This document shows positions 26,798 to 36,004 of a stretch of 64,000 bases of DNA, piece by piece. How positions within the stretch are numbered: the stretch's first letter is position 1; each line of letters starts with the position of its first letter. Source of the stretch: Tenggerimyces sp963762635 (GTDB lineage: Bacteria > Actinomycetota > Actinomycetes > Propionibacteriales > Actinopolymorphaceae); contig CAVXLQ010000006.1 in the NCBI GenBank assembly GCA_963762635.1, forward strand, positions 124,001-188,000. Direction: 5' to 3'. Under the pieces are notes generated by a model. That model was not told where the DNA came from and ran no database searches. It saw nothing but the letters and a program-made list of their open reading frames with translations. A program made the position numbers and the translations under genes.

Positions 26798-26862
26798 TCG
26801 ATCGTGTTTAGCTAATAAACCTCAGCATATCCCATAAACCCATCTCGCAGGAGCGCCTCACC

Positions 26863-28653
26863 ATGCCCGAAAACAGGTTGTACGTGTCCCCCGACGGCCA
26901 GGACGACTGGCCAGGCACCCTCGACCGGCCGTTCGCCACTCCGCACGCGGCTCAGAGAGCCGTCCGCGCGCTCACGATCGAGATGACCGGCGACATCGTC
27001 GTCGCCTTCCGAGCCGGCGTCTACCACCTCGAAGAACCGCTCACTTTCGACGACACGCAGGCCGACTCCGGAACCAACGGCTTCCGAGCGATCTACCAGG
27101 CCCACGGCTACGGAACGGCCGACCAGGAGAAGGTCGTGTTCAGCGGCGGCCGCGAGATCACCGGCTGGTCCGCGGGCGCCGACGGCGTATGGACCGCCCT
27201 GATCGGCGAGCTGGAACCACGCCGGCTCTCCGTCGACGGCCGCCCCGCTGCCCGGGCGGCCCGCATCACCGGGCTTCCGGGAAGCGTGACGAAAACAGCT
27301 ACTGGTTACGTCACGGACAGCGTGGAGCCTCAGTCGTGGCCGGATCCCGCAGGACTGGAGTTCGTCTACCCAGGCGTCTATCCGTGGTCCGAAGCTCGCC
27401 TGGCGGTCGCCGCGATCTCCGGAGACGGCTCCTCGACCACCATCACCATGGCCCAGCCCGCCTTCGACAACGCCAAGTCCCTCTACGACTCGAAGTGGTA
27501 CGGCGCAGGGGTTGACGGGACCTGGGACGGCCTCGCCGCACCGGCTGTGCTCGAGAACAACGAGGCCTTCCTCGGCGAGCCAGGCACCTTCGCCGTCGAC
27601 CGCTCCGTACCGGGCGGACACGTCCTGCACTACCGTCCGCGCCCCGGCGAGGAGATCGGCAAGACCACCGCGATCGTGCCCGTTCTCGAGACGCTCGTCA
27701 GCGGGAAGAACGTGCACGACATCGCGCTGCGCGGTCTCACGTTCGCCGAGACGAACTGGTCGGGCCCCACCCGCACCGGTGGTTATCTGCACTATCACGG
27801 CAACAGCCGCCACGAGCAGGGCGAATTCGAGAAGATCGACATGGGTGCCGACGTGGGCTATGTCCACGTTCCGGCGACGCCGACTCAGTTGCCGGCCAAC
27901 GTCATATTCGACTCGGTCAGCCGGATAGTGCTGGAGGGCAACCACTTCACTCGCCTCGGCGCCGGCGGTTTGGCGATCGACGACAGTACCGCCGTCGAGG
28001 TCCGGGGGAACGTGTTCGACGAGATCTCGGGCAGCGGGATCGCCGTCCAGAGCTCCGCTCGCGTCACTATCGAGGACAACCTCGTCCACCACATCGGCAC
28101 CGAGTACCGCGGTTCGCCCGCCATCCTGGTCTTCGTCTCCGAAGAGACCACCGTGGCGCACAACGAGATCCACGATGTCCCGCACAACGGCATCGTGATC
28201 ACCGGCGGCGAGCGGGCCAAGGGCACCCAGGTGGTCGGGAACCTCGTCGAACGGAGCATGAGCGTGTTGATGGACGGCGGCGGGATCCAACTGTCCGCAG
28301 CGCAGGGCTCGTCGTTCGCCGGCGGGGCGGTGGTCCGGGGCAACGTGATCCGCGATGTCCTGACGTCGTACAACTTCGGGCTCTACGCCGACTACGGCGC
28401 CGCGTGGATCACCGTCATCGGGAACATCGTGTGCCGGGCCGACACTCCGATCGTGCTGCAGGTCGGCCCTCCGATGGAGAACGTCGCCTTCATCGGCAAC
28501 TTCTGGGACGTCCTGCCCGACGGCTACGACGACCCGCCCAAGACGGTGACCGTGGCCGGGAACACCGTGCTGCCCAAGGAAACCTTCGACGAAGCGATCA
28601 AGGCCGACCCGGCGGCGGCCGACATCCTCGCGCGGGCGGGACGGCGCGCCTGA
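26863..28653 (+). CDS. Right-handed parallel beta-helix protein
   Basis: The 596-residue protein opens with YVSPDGQDDWPGTLDRPFAT, the motif that starts many pectate-lyase-like beta-helix enzymes. From about residue 350 it has repeated turns such as VLEGNHFTRLGAGGLAIDDS, VEVRGNVFDEISGSGI and TTVAHNEIHDVPHNGI. No signal peptide is visible, so the product appears cytoplasmic unless exported otherwise. Family members act on polysaccharides as lyases, epimerases or glycosidases. The TetR gene upstream is the likely regulator. The exact carbohydrate is unknown. Confidence 0.82.
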   Translation: MPENRLYVSPDGQDDWPGTLDRPFATPHAAQRAVRALTIEMTGDIVVAFRAGVYHLEEPLTFDDTQADSGTNGFRAIYQAHGYGTADQEKVVFSGGREITGWSAGADGVWTALIGELEPRRLSVDGRPAARAARITGLPGSVTKTATGYVTDSVEPQSWPDPAGLEFVYPGVYPWSEARLAVAAISGDGSSTTITMAQPAFDNAKSLYDSKWYGAGVDGTWDGLAAPAVLENNEAFLGEPGTFAVDRSVPGGHVLHYRPRPGEEIGKTTAIVPVLETLVSGKNVHDIALRGLTFAETNWSGPTRTGGYLHYHGNSRHEQGEFEKIDMGADVGYVHVPATPTQLPANVIFDSVSRIVLEGNHFTRLGAGGLAIDDSTAVEVRGNVFDEISGSGIAVQSSARVTIEDNLVHHIGTEYRGSPAILVFVSEETTVAHNEIHDVPHNGIVITGGERAKGTQVVGNLVERSMSVLMDGGGIQLSAAQGSSFAGGAVVRGNVIRDVLTSYNFGLYADYGAAWITVIGNIVCRADTPIVLQVGPPMENVAFIGNFWDVLPDGYDDPPKTVTVAGNTVLPKETFDEAIKADPAAADILARAGRRA

Positions 28654-28668
28654 AACGATGATCGGGCC

Positions 28669-28701
28669 CCTGCCGGACCTGCGGTTCGTACGTCCGGCAG
28701 G
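28669..28701 (+). terminator. Candidate terminator hairpin after beta-helix gene
   Basis: A perfect 10-bp stem CCTGCCGGAC (28669-28678) pairs with GTCCGGCAGG (28692-28701) across a 13-base loop, 16 bp past the stop codon. No T-run follows, as is common in very GC-rich genomes. Confidence 0.6.
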
Positions 28702-28792
28702 ACCGTCCGCTCCCGCGTGACAGTTCATTCAGGACATTCACGGGCCGGCGCCGGTCGCGGCCTTCTGGTAGCGGCGGTCATGCTGGCGGTGG

Positions 28793-29540
28793 ATGTTGCA
28801 CCTCGACGAGCACATCTCGGACTTCCCGACCCCCGCCCATGCGACTCAGGTTGTCCGCCCGGTCCTCCCCGCCGGCCCTGTCGCCGCCCGTATGAGCCTG
28901 CTGCACCGGGGCCGCAGTCGACGCGGTGACGCGGGCCGCCAGGCCGCTGGTGCTCTCCGGCGACTGCCCCACTGCCCGGGCGACGGTGGCCGGGCTGCAG
29001 CGCCGCCATCGCGACCTGGCCGTGCTGTGGCTGGACGCCCACGGCGACTTCAACACCCCCGCCATATCGACCAGCGGCTACCTCGGCGGCATGGCCTTGG
29101 CCATGCTGACCGGCCGCACACCCGGCCTGTTCGACGACGACCTCGGCCTGCGACCCGTCCCCGATACCAGCGTCGTGCTCGCTGACGCCCGCGACCTCGA
29201 CCCCGCCGAGCGCGACGCCCTCGCCACCAGTCGCGTACGTCGCGTGTCCGCCGACCCCGCCGCGATCACCTCGGCCCTCGGCCAGCTGGGCCACGCCCCC
29301 GTCTACCTCCACCTCGACATCGACGTCCTCGGCAGCGGCCAGCTGCCCGGCGCGCGCTTTCCCTCCGGCCCTGGACCCTCCCTCGCCCAAATCGAGGAGT
29401 GCCTGGCCGCCGCCTGCGCCACCGCCAACATCGCCGGCGCCTACATCGCCTGCGCCTGGCTCCCCGAGCACGTCAGCGATCAGACCAGCCTCGAGACCAT
29501 CACCCGCCTCACCGCGGCACTCGGCGCCAGCCTGGCATAG
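28793..29540 (+). pseudogene. Arginase/agmatinase-like gene, truncated and frameshifted
   Basis: The upstream part (LDEHISDFPTPAHATQVVRP) runs to about 28910, where a GGGG run appears to hold one extra G; the coding text then continues from 28926 (RAARPLVLSGDCPTARATV). The conserved ureohydrolase metal motifs DAHGDFNTP and HLDIDVLG are intact, but the usual GGDHS is replaced by SGDCPTA, and ~40 N-terminal residues are missing. Ureohydrolases cleave guanidino compounds. With a lost N-terminus and altered metal site, activity is doubtful even if the frameshift is an error. Confidence 0.7.
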
Positions 29541-29675
29541 GACCGGCGGACAGTCCCACCGCCAGGTCACTGGTCTCCTCCGGTCGTGGCGCCAAGGTGC
29601 CGCGTGCCTTGTTCGGCATGACGAAGCGAGCCGATACTCCGTTTCGCCGGTCGTTCGCCAAGCCTTGGGGTCGTC

Positions 29676-31124
29676 GTGCGCCGTACGTACCTGCTCGTCC
29701 TCGCGTTGGCCCTCGGGCTTGCCGGAGCTCCCGACGAGCAACCGGTCGCCCGGGCCGCGACCCCGGTCGCCGCGCTCTCCGCGCCGCCGATGGGGTGGAA
29801 CACCTGGAACAAGTTCGGCTGCGACATCGACGAGAACCTGATCAAGCAGACCGCCGACGCGATGGTCTCGAACGGTTTGGACCAGCCTCGACCACGAGAC
29901 GATCGACGCGCAGACGTTCGCCGCTTGGGGAATCGACCTGCTCAAGTACGACAACTGCCACAACCAAGGCCGCCCCGCTTTCCAGCGCTACAAGGCGATG
30001 GGCGACGCGCTGAAGGCGACCGGGCGCCAGATCGTCTACTCCGTTTGCAACTGGGGCCACGAGGAGCCGTGGCTGTTCGGCCCGAACGTGGGCGCGAGCC
30101 AGTGGCGTACGACCGGCGACATCACCGACGACTGGGCCAGCGTCCTCAGCCTGCTCGACCAGCAGGTTGGCCGGGAACCCTTTGCCCGTAAGGGTTTCTG
30201 CGCTCGCCGACGTGATCGCGGTCAACCAGGACTGGGGCGGTTCGCAGCGCCGCCGGCTCCGGCGTACGGGAACGCAGGAGGTCTGGGCCAAGCCGATGTC
30301 CGACGGATCGGTCGCGATCGTGCTGTGCAACGGCCGCGCCGGGGCCCGGCACGCACGAGGTGAGCAACCTGACCTGGCTCCACAGCGAGAACGGGTACGG
30401 ACCCGCCGAGCGCGACAAGTCGAACAGCGAGCTGCCCGCGGGCGACGGCCGGACGCAGACGATAGGCGGCGCGACCTACGCCACCGGGATCGGCGCGGAC
30501 TCGGCGGTGCACGTCTACCTCGGTCGCGCGTGCTCGGCCTTCTCCGCGAAGGTCGGCATCGACGACGAGGTGGGTGATCGCGGCGGGGTGCGCTTCCAGG
30601 CGTACGGGCACGGCAAGCTGCTCGGCTACACCGGCGTGATCACCGGTGCGCAGGGGTCGACCGCGTTCACAGTCGCCGTGGGCGGCTACCGCACGCTCGA
30701 GCTGCGCGTCGCCGACGGGCGGAACACGCCCGACTACGACCACGCCGAATGGGCCGAGGCGCGGCTCACGTGCGGGACGCAACCGGGCGCCGGCACAGCC
30801 GCGTCGGAGCGTACGTTCATCTCGAGCACGAACGGGTGGGGCCGGGTCGAGCGCGACCAGTCCAACGGCGAGCTGGCAGCCGGCGACGGTGTCGTACCGA
30901 ACGTCGCCGGCGTCCACTACGTACGTGCAATCGGCGTCCACGCGAACAGCGCGATCGCCGTCCCGCTCGCCGGCGAGTGCGAGCGCTTCACCGCCGTCGT
31001 CGGCGTCGACGCCGAGACGATCGGCCGCGGCGCGGTGGCGTTCACCGTTCAGGCCGACGGGGCGACGCGCGGCTCGTCTGCTGACGCGCCTGGCGCGGAG
31101 GACGATCGCGATCCTCGAAAATAG
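29676..31124 (+). pseudogene. Secreted GH27 alpha-galactosidase-like gene with deletions and frameshifts
   Basis: A signal peptide (LLVLALALGLAG, then Ala-rich cleavage zone) leads into the GH27 start APPMGWNTWNKFGCDI. Near 29880 about 60 codons are missing and the frame changes. The nucleophile region LLKYDNC is present (about 29940), but near 30165-30180 another stretch, including the acid/base region, is deleted. Frame changes follow near 30180 and 30345. Two NPCBM-type carbohydrate-binding domains (SENGYGPAERDKSN, STNGWGRVERDQSN) close the gene and read open from 30360 to the end. No catalytic product is possible from this sequence. Confidence 0.72.
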
Positions 31125-31197
31125 CTGGCGTCTCGGTGTCGATCTGGCCGCGGCCCGTTTGTCCTAGAGGCGACCATCCGAAGTCGAGGAGGACGCG

Positions 31198-31536
31198 ATG
31201 AAGTACATGCTGCTGATCAACCACGGCGACCCGGAGGCGTGGGAGCGGCTGTCTCCGGAGGAGCAGAAATCGTTGCCGGCCGAGTATCAGGCGATCGAGC
31301 AGACGCCCGGCGTGACGCCCGGGCGATGGATGGAGCCCCCGGACACGGCGACCACCGTACGAGTGCAGGACGGCAAGACGCTGACCACCGACGGCCCGTT
31401 CGTGGAGATGAAGGAGGCGCTCGGCGGCTTCCTGTTCTTCGAAGCCGACGACCTGGACGCGGCGATCGAGCTGGCCGCCCGCATCCCGGCGGCCCGGCAG
31501 GGCGGCGCGATCGAGATCCGCCCGCTGCACGAATGA
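31198..31536 (+). CDS. YCII-related DGPF-domain protein
   Basis: The 112-residue protein has the ferredoxin-like YCII fold with the signature TTDGPFVEMKEALGGF and a leading MKYMLLINH strand. DGPF proteins are regularly encoded beside ECF42-type sigma factors, and here the stop overlaps the sigma-factor start in an ATGA junction (31533-31536). AGGAGG at about 31184 serves as ribosome site. Its role in the sigma circuit is not known. Confidence 0.92.
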   Translation: MKYMLLINHGDPEAWERLSPEEQKSLPAEYQAIEQTPGVTPGRWMEPPDTATTVRVQDGKTLTTDGPFVEMKEALGGFLFFEADDLDAAIELAARIPAARQGGAIEIRPLHE

Positions 31537-32729
31537 CGGACGTCCTGGACCGCGTCTTCCGCGAGCAGTGGGGACGCGTCCTGGCGACACTGGTCGGTTT
31601 CCTCGGTGACTTCGACCTCGCCGAGGAGGCCACCCAGGAGGCGTTCGCGATCGCCGCCGACCGCTGGCCGCGCGACGGGACGCCGACCCACCCGGGCGCC
31701 TGGCTGATCACGACGGCGCGGAACCGGGCCATCAACCGCATCCGCCGCGATCGGACGCTGGCCGAGAAGACCCGTCTGCTCGAGGTACGGCAGACCTCGG
31801 AGTACGACATGGACCGGCTCGAGGACGTGGTGTTCCCCGACGAACGGCTCGAGCTCATCTTCACCTGCTGTCACCCTGCTCTTGCTACGGAAGCGCAGGT
31901 GGCGTTGACGTTGCGCGCCTTGGGCGGGCTGAGCACCGAGGACATCGCTCGGGCGTTCCTCGTACCGGAGCCGACCCTGGCGCAGCGGTTGGTGCGGGCC
32001 AAGCGGAAGGTCAGGGCCTCAGGGATTCCGTTTCGGGTGCCTGCCGACCATCTGCTGCCAGATCGGTTGGCCGCCGTCCTGGCCGTCGTCTACCTGATCT
32101 TCAACGAGGGCTATACGAGTCGCGTCGATCTCGCCGCCGAGGCGATCCGGCTCGGCCGGGCGCTGGTCGAGCTGATGCCGGACGAGGCGGAGGCCTTCGG
32201 CCTGCTGGCCTTGATGTTGTTGCACGACTCGCGTCGCGATGCTCGTTTCCGTGCGGGCGAGCTGGTCCTGCTCGCCGACCAGGATCGGTCGCTGTGGAAC
32301 GCCGCGTCGATCGACGAGGGCCGGCTTCTCCTGGCGCGTGCTCTGGCCCTGCACGGGCGCGGCCCGTACGTCGTCCAGGCGGCGATCGCCGCGCTGCACA
32401 CCGAGCAGCCGACCGACTGGCGGCAGATCGCGGCGCTGTACGGCGAGCTCGTCCGCCTCACCGACTCGCCGGTGGTCTCGCTCAACCGGGCGATCGCCGT
32501 TGCCGAGACGGAGGGGCCGGAGGCTGGGCTGGCCTTGATCGACGGGCTCGCGCTCGACGACTTCCACTACCTGCACGCCGCCCGCGCCGAGCTGCTCCGG
32601 CGCGCTGGCCGTACGGCCGAGGCGCGGGCCGCGTACGACCGCGCGTTGGCGCTCGTTCACCTCGAGGCGGAACGCCGGCATCTCGAACGTCGTCTCACCG
32701 ATCTCGGGCGCGCTAGTTCTCGGCAGTAG
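31533..32729 (+). CDS. ECF42-type RNA polymerase sigma factor with C-terminal extension
   Basis: The 398-residue protein has ECF region 2 (FDLAEEATQEAFAIAADRW, WLITTARNRAINRIRRDR) and region 4 (LRALGGLSTEDIARAFLVPEPTLAQRLVRAKRKVR). A ~220-residue C-terminal extension follows, with LIFNEGYTSR, helical repeats and SLNRAIAVAETEGPEAGL. That extension and the coupled upstream DGPF gene define the ECF42 group. Such sigmas usually lack an anti-sigma factor; the extension is thought to modulate activity. Target promoters are unknown. Confidence 0.93.
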   Translation: MTDVLDRVFREQWGRVLATLVGFLGDFDLAEEATQEAFAIAADRWPRDGTPTHPGAWLITTARNRAINRIRRDRTLAEKTRLLEVRQTSEYDMDRLEDVVFPDERLELIFTCCHPALATEAQVALTLRALGGLSTEDIARAFLVPEPTLAQRLVRAKRKVRASGIPFRVPADHLLPDRLAAVLAVVYLIFNEGYTSRVDLAAEAIRLGRALVELMPDEAEAFGLLALMLLHDSRRDARFRAGELVLLADQDRSLWNAASIDEGRLLLARALALHGRGPYVVQAAIAALHTEQPTDWRQIAALYGELVRLTDSPVVSLNRAIAVAETEGPEAGLALIDGLALDDFHYLHAARAELLRRAGRTAEARAAYDRALALVHLEAERRHLERRLTDLGRASSRQ

Positions 32730-32776
32730 GGTGCAAGCTCCACGCCTGCCGAGGGTCACGGTGAGGAGAAACGTCC

Positions 32777-34210
32777 ATGTCGGTGGACGATCCAGGACGA
32801 ATCGGTGACTACGCGCTGCTTTGTCGGTTGGGTGCCGGTGCGATGGGGACTGTCTACCTGGCGCAGTCGCCGGGTGGGCGGCCGGTCGCGGTGAAGGTGG
32901 TTCGCGCCGACCTGGCGGACGATCCGGCGTTCCGGGAGCGGTTCCGGCGCGAGGTGGACATGGCCCGTTCGGTGGGCGCGTTCTGGACGGCCGCGGTGGT
33001 GGACGCCGATCCTTCGGCCGACCGTCCCTGGCTGGCGACGGAGTACGTGGCGGGGCCGAGCCTCTCTCAGGCGGTCGCGTCGCACGGCCCGCTGCCGGAG
33101 GCGTCGTCGCGTCGGCTCGCGGCTGGGCTCGCGGAGGCTCTGGCGGCGATCCACGCCGCGGGTCTGGTGCATCGCGACCTCAAGCCGTCGAACGTTCTGC
33201 TCGCCTCGGATGGGCCGCGGGTGATCGACTTCGGGATCGCGAAGGCGGCGGTCGCCGAGGCTGGGTTGACCGCTACCGGGGTGTTCTTCGGAACTCCCGG
33301 CTATCTGTCTCCGGAACAGATCACCGGGTCGTCGGTCGGGCCTGCCAGCGATGTCTTCGCTCTTGGCGCGGTGTTGGTGTTCGCCGCGACCGGGCGGGGA
33401 CCGTTCGGTGCTGGCGACACCTCGGCGCTGATGTACCGGGCTCTGCATGACGATCCCGATGTCAGTGGGGTGCCGTTGGCGCTGCGGGAGCTCGTGGCGG
33501 CTTGCCTGCGTCGGGATCCGTTGCAGCGGCCGGATCCCGGGTGGCTGGTGGCGCGGCTTCGGGACGTCGTCGGACCGCCGCCGCCGGATGGCACGTGGTT
33601 GCCGACGGGCGTGCGGTCGCTCGTTCAGCAGCGGCAGACCGAGCTGCGCTCGCTGGCTCCTTCGCCGACCCGGGCGTATACGTCGGTGGCGACGGCGCCG
33701 GCCGGAGGCGCGCGCTTCCGTACGTCGCGAGCCGTCGCCGCGTCGTGGGGCTCCGGTGCGGTCGTGGGCGCGCTTTTCGCCGCCGGCGCCTCCGACCCGG
33801 GCTCGGGTTATGGCGCGGTGGGCCGGCTGGTGGCGTTCTGCCTCTTCATAGCCCTGGGGATCTTCGGCATTCGCCTTCTGCTGCAGGCGATCCGGCCGCA
33901 GTCCGCCCTCGACGTCTCGCCCGAGGGGCTGGTGGTGTCGCGCGGGAACGAACGCAGCCAGCTCCCCTGGGCGGCGATCGCCCGTACGCGCGTGATCGAG
34001 CACAACAAGAAGCCCTGGTTGGCGGTCTGGCTCGCCGGCCACCCGTCGTCGTGGCCCGTACCGAGCACGGCGACGTTCCGCCCGTACCACGGCGGCTTCC
34101 GCGTCTACCCCATCGCCCACGAACGCCGCCGCCCTCACCGAGACGCCGAGACCCGCGAACTCCGCGCCGCTCTAGGCTGGTACGGACGGACGACCTACGA
34201 CCCGACGTAG
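32777..34210 (+). CDS. Membrane Ser/Thr protein kinase (PknB-like)
   Basis: All catalytic residues of a Hanks-type kinase are present: glycine loop LGAGAMGTVYLA, K40, E59, HRDLKPSN (residues 132-139), DFG (151-153) and SPE (178-180). After ~260 residues of kinase domain come a Pro/Arg linker, two hydrophobic segments (about 325-375), and a C-terminal ~90-residue domain (DVSPEGLVVSRGNERSQL) resembling the bacterial PH fold. No PASTA or sugar-binding sensor is present. The ribosome site GAGGAG precedes ATG 32777. The substrate is unknown. Confidence 0.93.
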   Translation: MSVDDPGRIGDYALLCRLGAGAMGTVYLAQSPGGRPVAVKVVRADLADDPAFRERFRREVDMARSVGAFWTAAVVDADPSADRPWLATEYVAGPSLSQAVASHGPLPEASSRRLAAGLAEALAAIHAAGLVHRDLKPSNVLLASDGPRVIDFGIAKAAVAEAGLTATGVFFGTPGYLSPEQITGSSVGPASDVFALGAVLVFAATGRGPFGAGDTSALMYRALHDDPDVSGVPLALRELVAACLRRDPLQRPDPGWLVARLRDVVGPPPPDGTWLPTGVRSLVQQRQTELRSLAPSPTRAYTSVATAPAGGARFRTSRAVAASWGSGAVVGALFAAGASDPGSGYGAVGRLVAFCLFIALGIFGIRLLLQAIRPQSALDVSPEGLVVSRGNERSQLPWAAIARTRVIEHNKKPWLAVWLAGHPSSWPVPSTATFRPYHGGFRVYPIAHERRRPHRDAETRELRAALGWYGRTTYDPT

Positions 34211-34227
34211 CTGGCGGAGGTGCCCCG

Positions 34228-34827
34228 GTGGGCAAGAACGAGGCGAACGTCCGGAAGTATCGGACGCTGTCCCCGATCTACGACTTCTTCGCGCGCAACC
34301 CGCTGATCGAGAAGCCGCGCCGGCGTCAGTTCGAGCTCAGCGGCATCCGGCCGGGTGACCGCGTCCTGGTCGTCGGGGTGGGGACGGGCCTCGATCTCGA
34401 ACTCGTACCGGCCGACGCGCGGGTGACCGGCGTCGACCTGTCCGCGGACATGCTGCGGCAGGCCGAGCTCAAGGTGCGGCGGGACGACTGGACGCTGCTG
34501 CGGATGAACGCCGAGCAGTTGGAGTTCGAGGACGACTCGTTCGACATCGTCCTCATGAACTGCGTCCTCAGCGTCGTCGCCGATCCCACCAAGGCCCTCA
34601 GCGAGGCGGCCCGCGTGCTCGCGCCCACGGGCAGCATCTGGATCCTGGGCAAGTTCATCGAGACCCCGCCCAGCCTCCCCCGCCGCGCCCTCAGCTCAGC
34701 CCTCGTCGCGATCGGCGGTGCCGACCTCACCAGGTCCCTGACCAGCGCGATCGGATCCACGCCGCTCCGCAAGGTCCGGCACGAGCGCGCCTTCATCGCC
34801 GACATCATCCAGCTCACTCCCGCTTAG
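34228..34827 (+). CDS. Class I SAM-dependent methyltransferase
   Basis: GGAGG seven bases before GTG 34228 sets the start (199 residues), 17 bp after the kinase stop, so both may share a transcript. Motif I is VLVVGVGTGLDLELV, post-I VTGVDLSADML, and motif IV DSFDIVLMNCVLSVV. The opening YRTLSPIYDFFARNP is usual for UbiE/phosphatidylethanolamine N-methyltransferase-like enzymes. The C-terminal part is hydrophobic, suggesting a lipid or quinone substrate (inference). Its 3' end overlaps the convergent MFS gene by ~130 bp. Confidence 0.85.
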   Translation: MGKNEANVRKYRTLSPIYDFFARNPLIEKPRRRQFELSGIRPGDRVLVVGVGTGLDLELVPADARVTGVDLSADMLRQAELKVRRDDWTLLRMNAEQLEFEDDSFDIVLMNCVLSVVADPTKALSEAARVLAPTGSIWILGKFIETPPSLPRRALSSALVAIGGADLTRSLTSAIGSTPLRKVRHERAFIADIIQLTPA

Positions 34828-36004
34828 CCGCAGCGTGCGGCTGAGCAGGATCGGGGCGCCGGCGAGGGCGCAGAGGGCGGCGGCCGCGAGCATGGCGGTG
34901 GCGGGGCTCAGCTGGGAGGCCAACGTTCCGAGCAGGAGGTCGCCGAGCAGCATCATCAGCATCTGGGCGACGATCAGCACGGACTGGAAGCGCGCGAGCA
35001 TGCCTGGTGGCGTTCGCAGCAGGTAGAGCGGGAAGAGGTGGCTGGTGAACAGGGCCGTGCCGATGCCCATCACCCAGGTGCCGGCGAACGCCAGGTACGC
35101 CACGGGCACCAGGGCGGCGATGACGACGCCGGCCGCCGCGAGCAGCGGGCCGCCCACGAGCAGCAGCGCGGGACGGTCGTACGTCCCCCACTTCGCCACG
35201 ACCAACGACACCGCCAGCGCGCCCACGATCCAGAACGCCTCCATGAGCCCCGCGTCGCCCACACTCCAACCGCGACTGCGCGCCAGCAGCGGGACCGCCA
35301 GCCCGAGCATCGGGAGCACGCTGCCGGCCACGATCCCGACCGCGCACAGCATCGCCACCACGCCGGGCACCGAACGTACGGCACGCAGCCCAGCCCGCAG
35401 CTCCAGCGAAGCGGAGCGCCCCTCAGTACGCGGAGGTTCGTACGGCGGCCGCACCACCAGCAACACGACCAGAACGCCAACGAAGCTTGCCAAGTCCGCC
35501 AGCATCGCCCAGTTGAACGAGATCGCCACGACCACCGCGCCCAACGGTGGCCCCGCCATCCGCGCGACCTCCATCGCCGACCCGGTCAGCGACATCGCCC
35601 GCGCCACGCCCGACTCGGGGAAGAAACAGGCGCGGGAACGCGTTGTCCGCCGGCCGGCGGAACGACCCCACCACCCCGCGGGACAGGGACAGAGCCACCA
35701 ACACAGCGGCGGAAACCGGCACGAAGCGAGCGAGCACCAGGTACCCGGCGAGCAACACGCACATCGCGATGTCGCAGGCGATGATCGTTCGCCGCAGCCC
35801 CCAACGGTCGGCGGACGCCCCGCCCACCAGTGTGAGCAACAGCGGCGGCACCAACCCGGCGACCATGACCGCCGTCACGACGCCGGCGCCGAGGCCCGAC
35901 GCGGTCCACGACAACGCGAAGTAGAAGATGCCGTCCCCGATCGCGGAGAAGGTGGCCGCACCCAACCAAGCGAGGAATCCCCCACGCAGCAAGCGAGAAC
36001 TCAC
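34696..36004 (-). pseudogene. MFS transporter gene with one frameshift
   Basis: The start is GTG 36004, overlapping the MerR-like gene stop in a GTGA junction. The first half (LLRGGFLAWLGAATFSAIGDG, then motif A-like GGASADRWGLRRTII) runs to about 35626; the rest continues in another frame from GVARAMSLTGSAMEVARMAG. One extra base in an AAA run at 35624-35626 explains the shift exactly. Corrected, it would be ~435 residues, a normal 12-helix MFS exporter of the MdtH/macrolide-efflux type. Coupling to a MerR regulator suggests drug efflux. If the extra base is real, the transporter is dead. Confidence 0.8.

Noticed and set aside
26812..28728. 638-codon open frame antisense to the beta-helix gene
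   Set aside because: It mirrors the sense gene's codon structure in GC-rich DNA, has low-complexity Gly/Arg/Val composition and no family motif, while the sense strand has clear beta-helix repeats.
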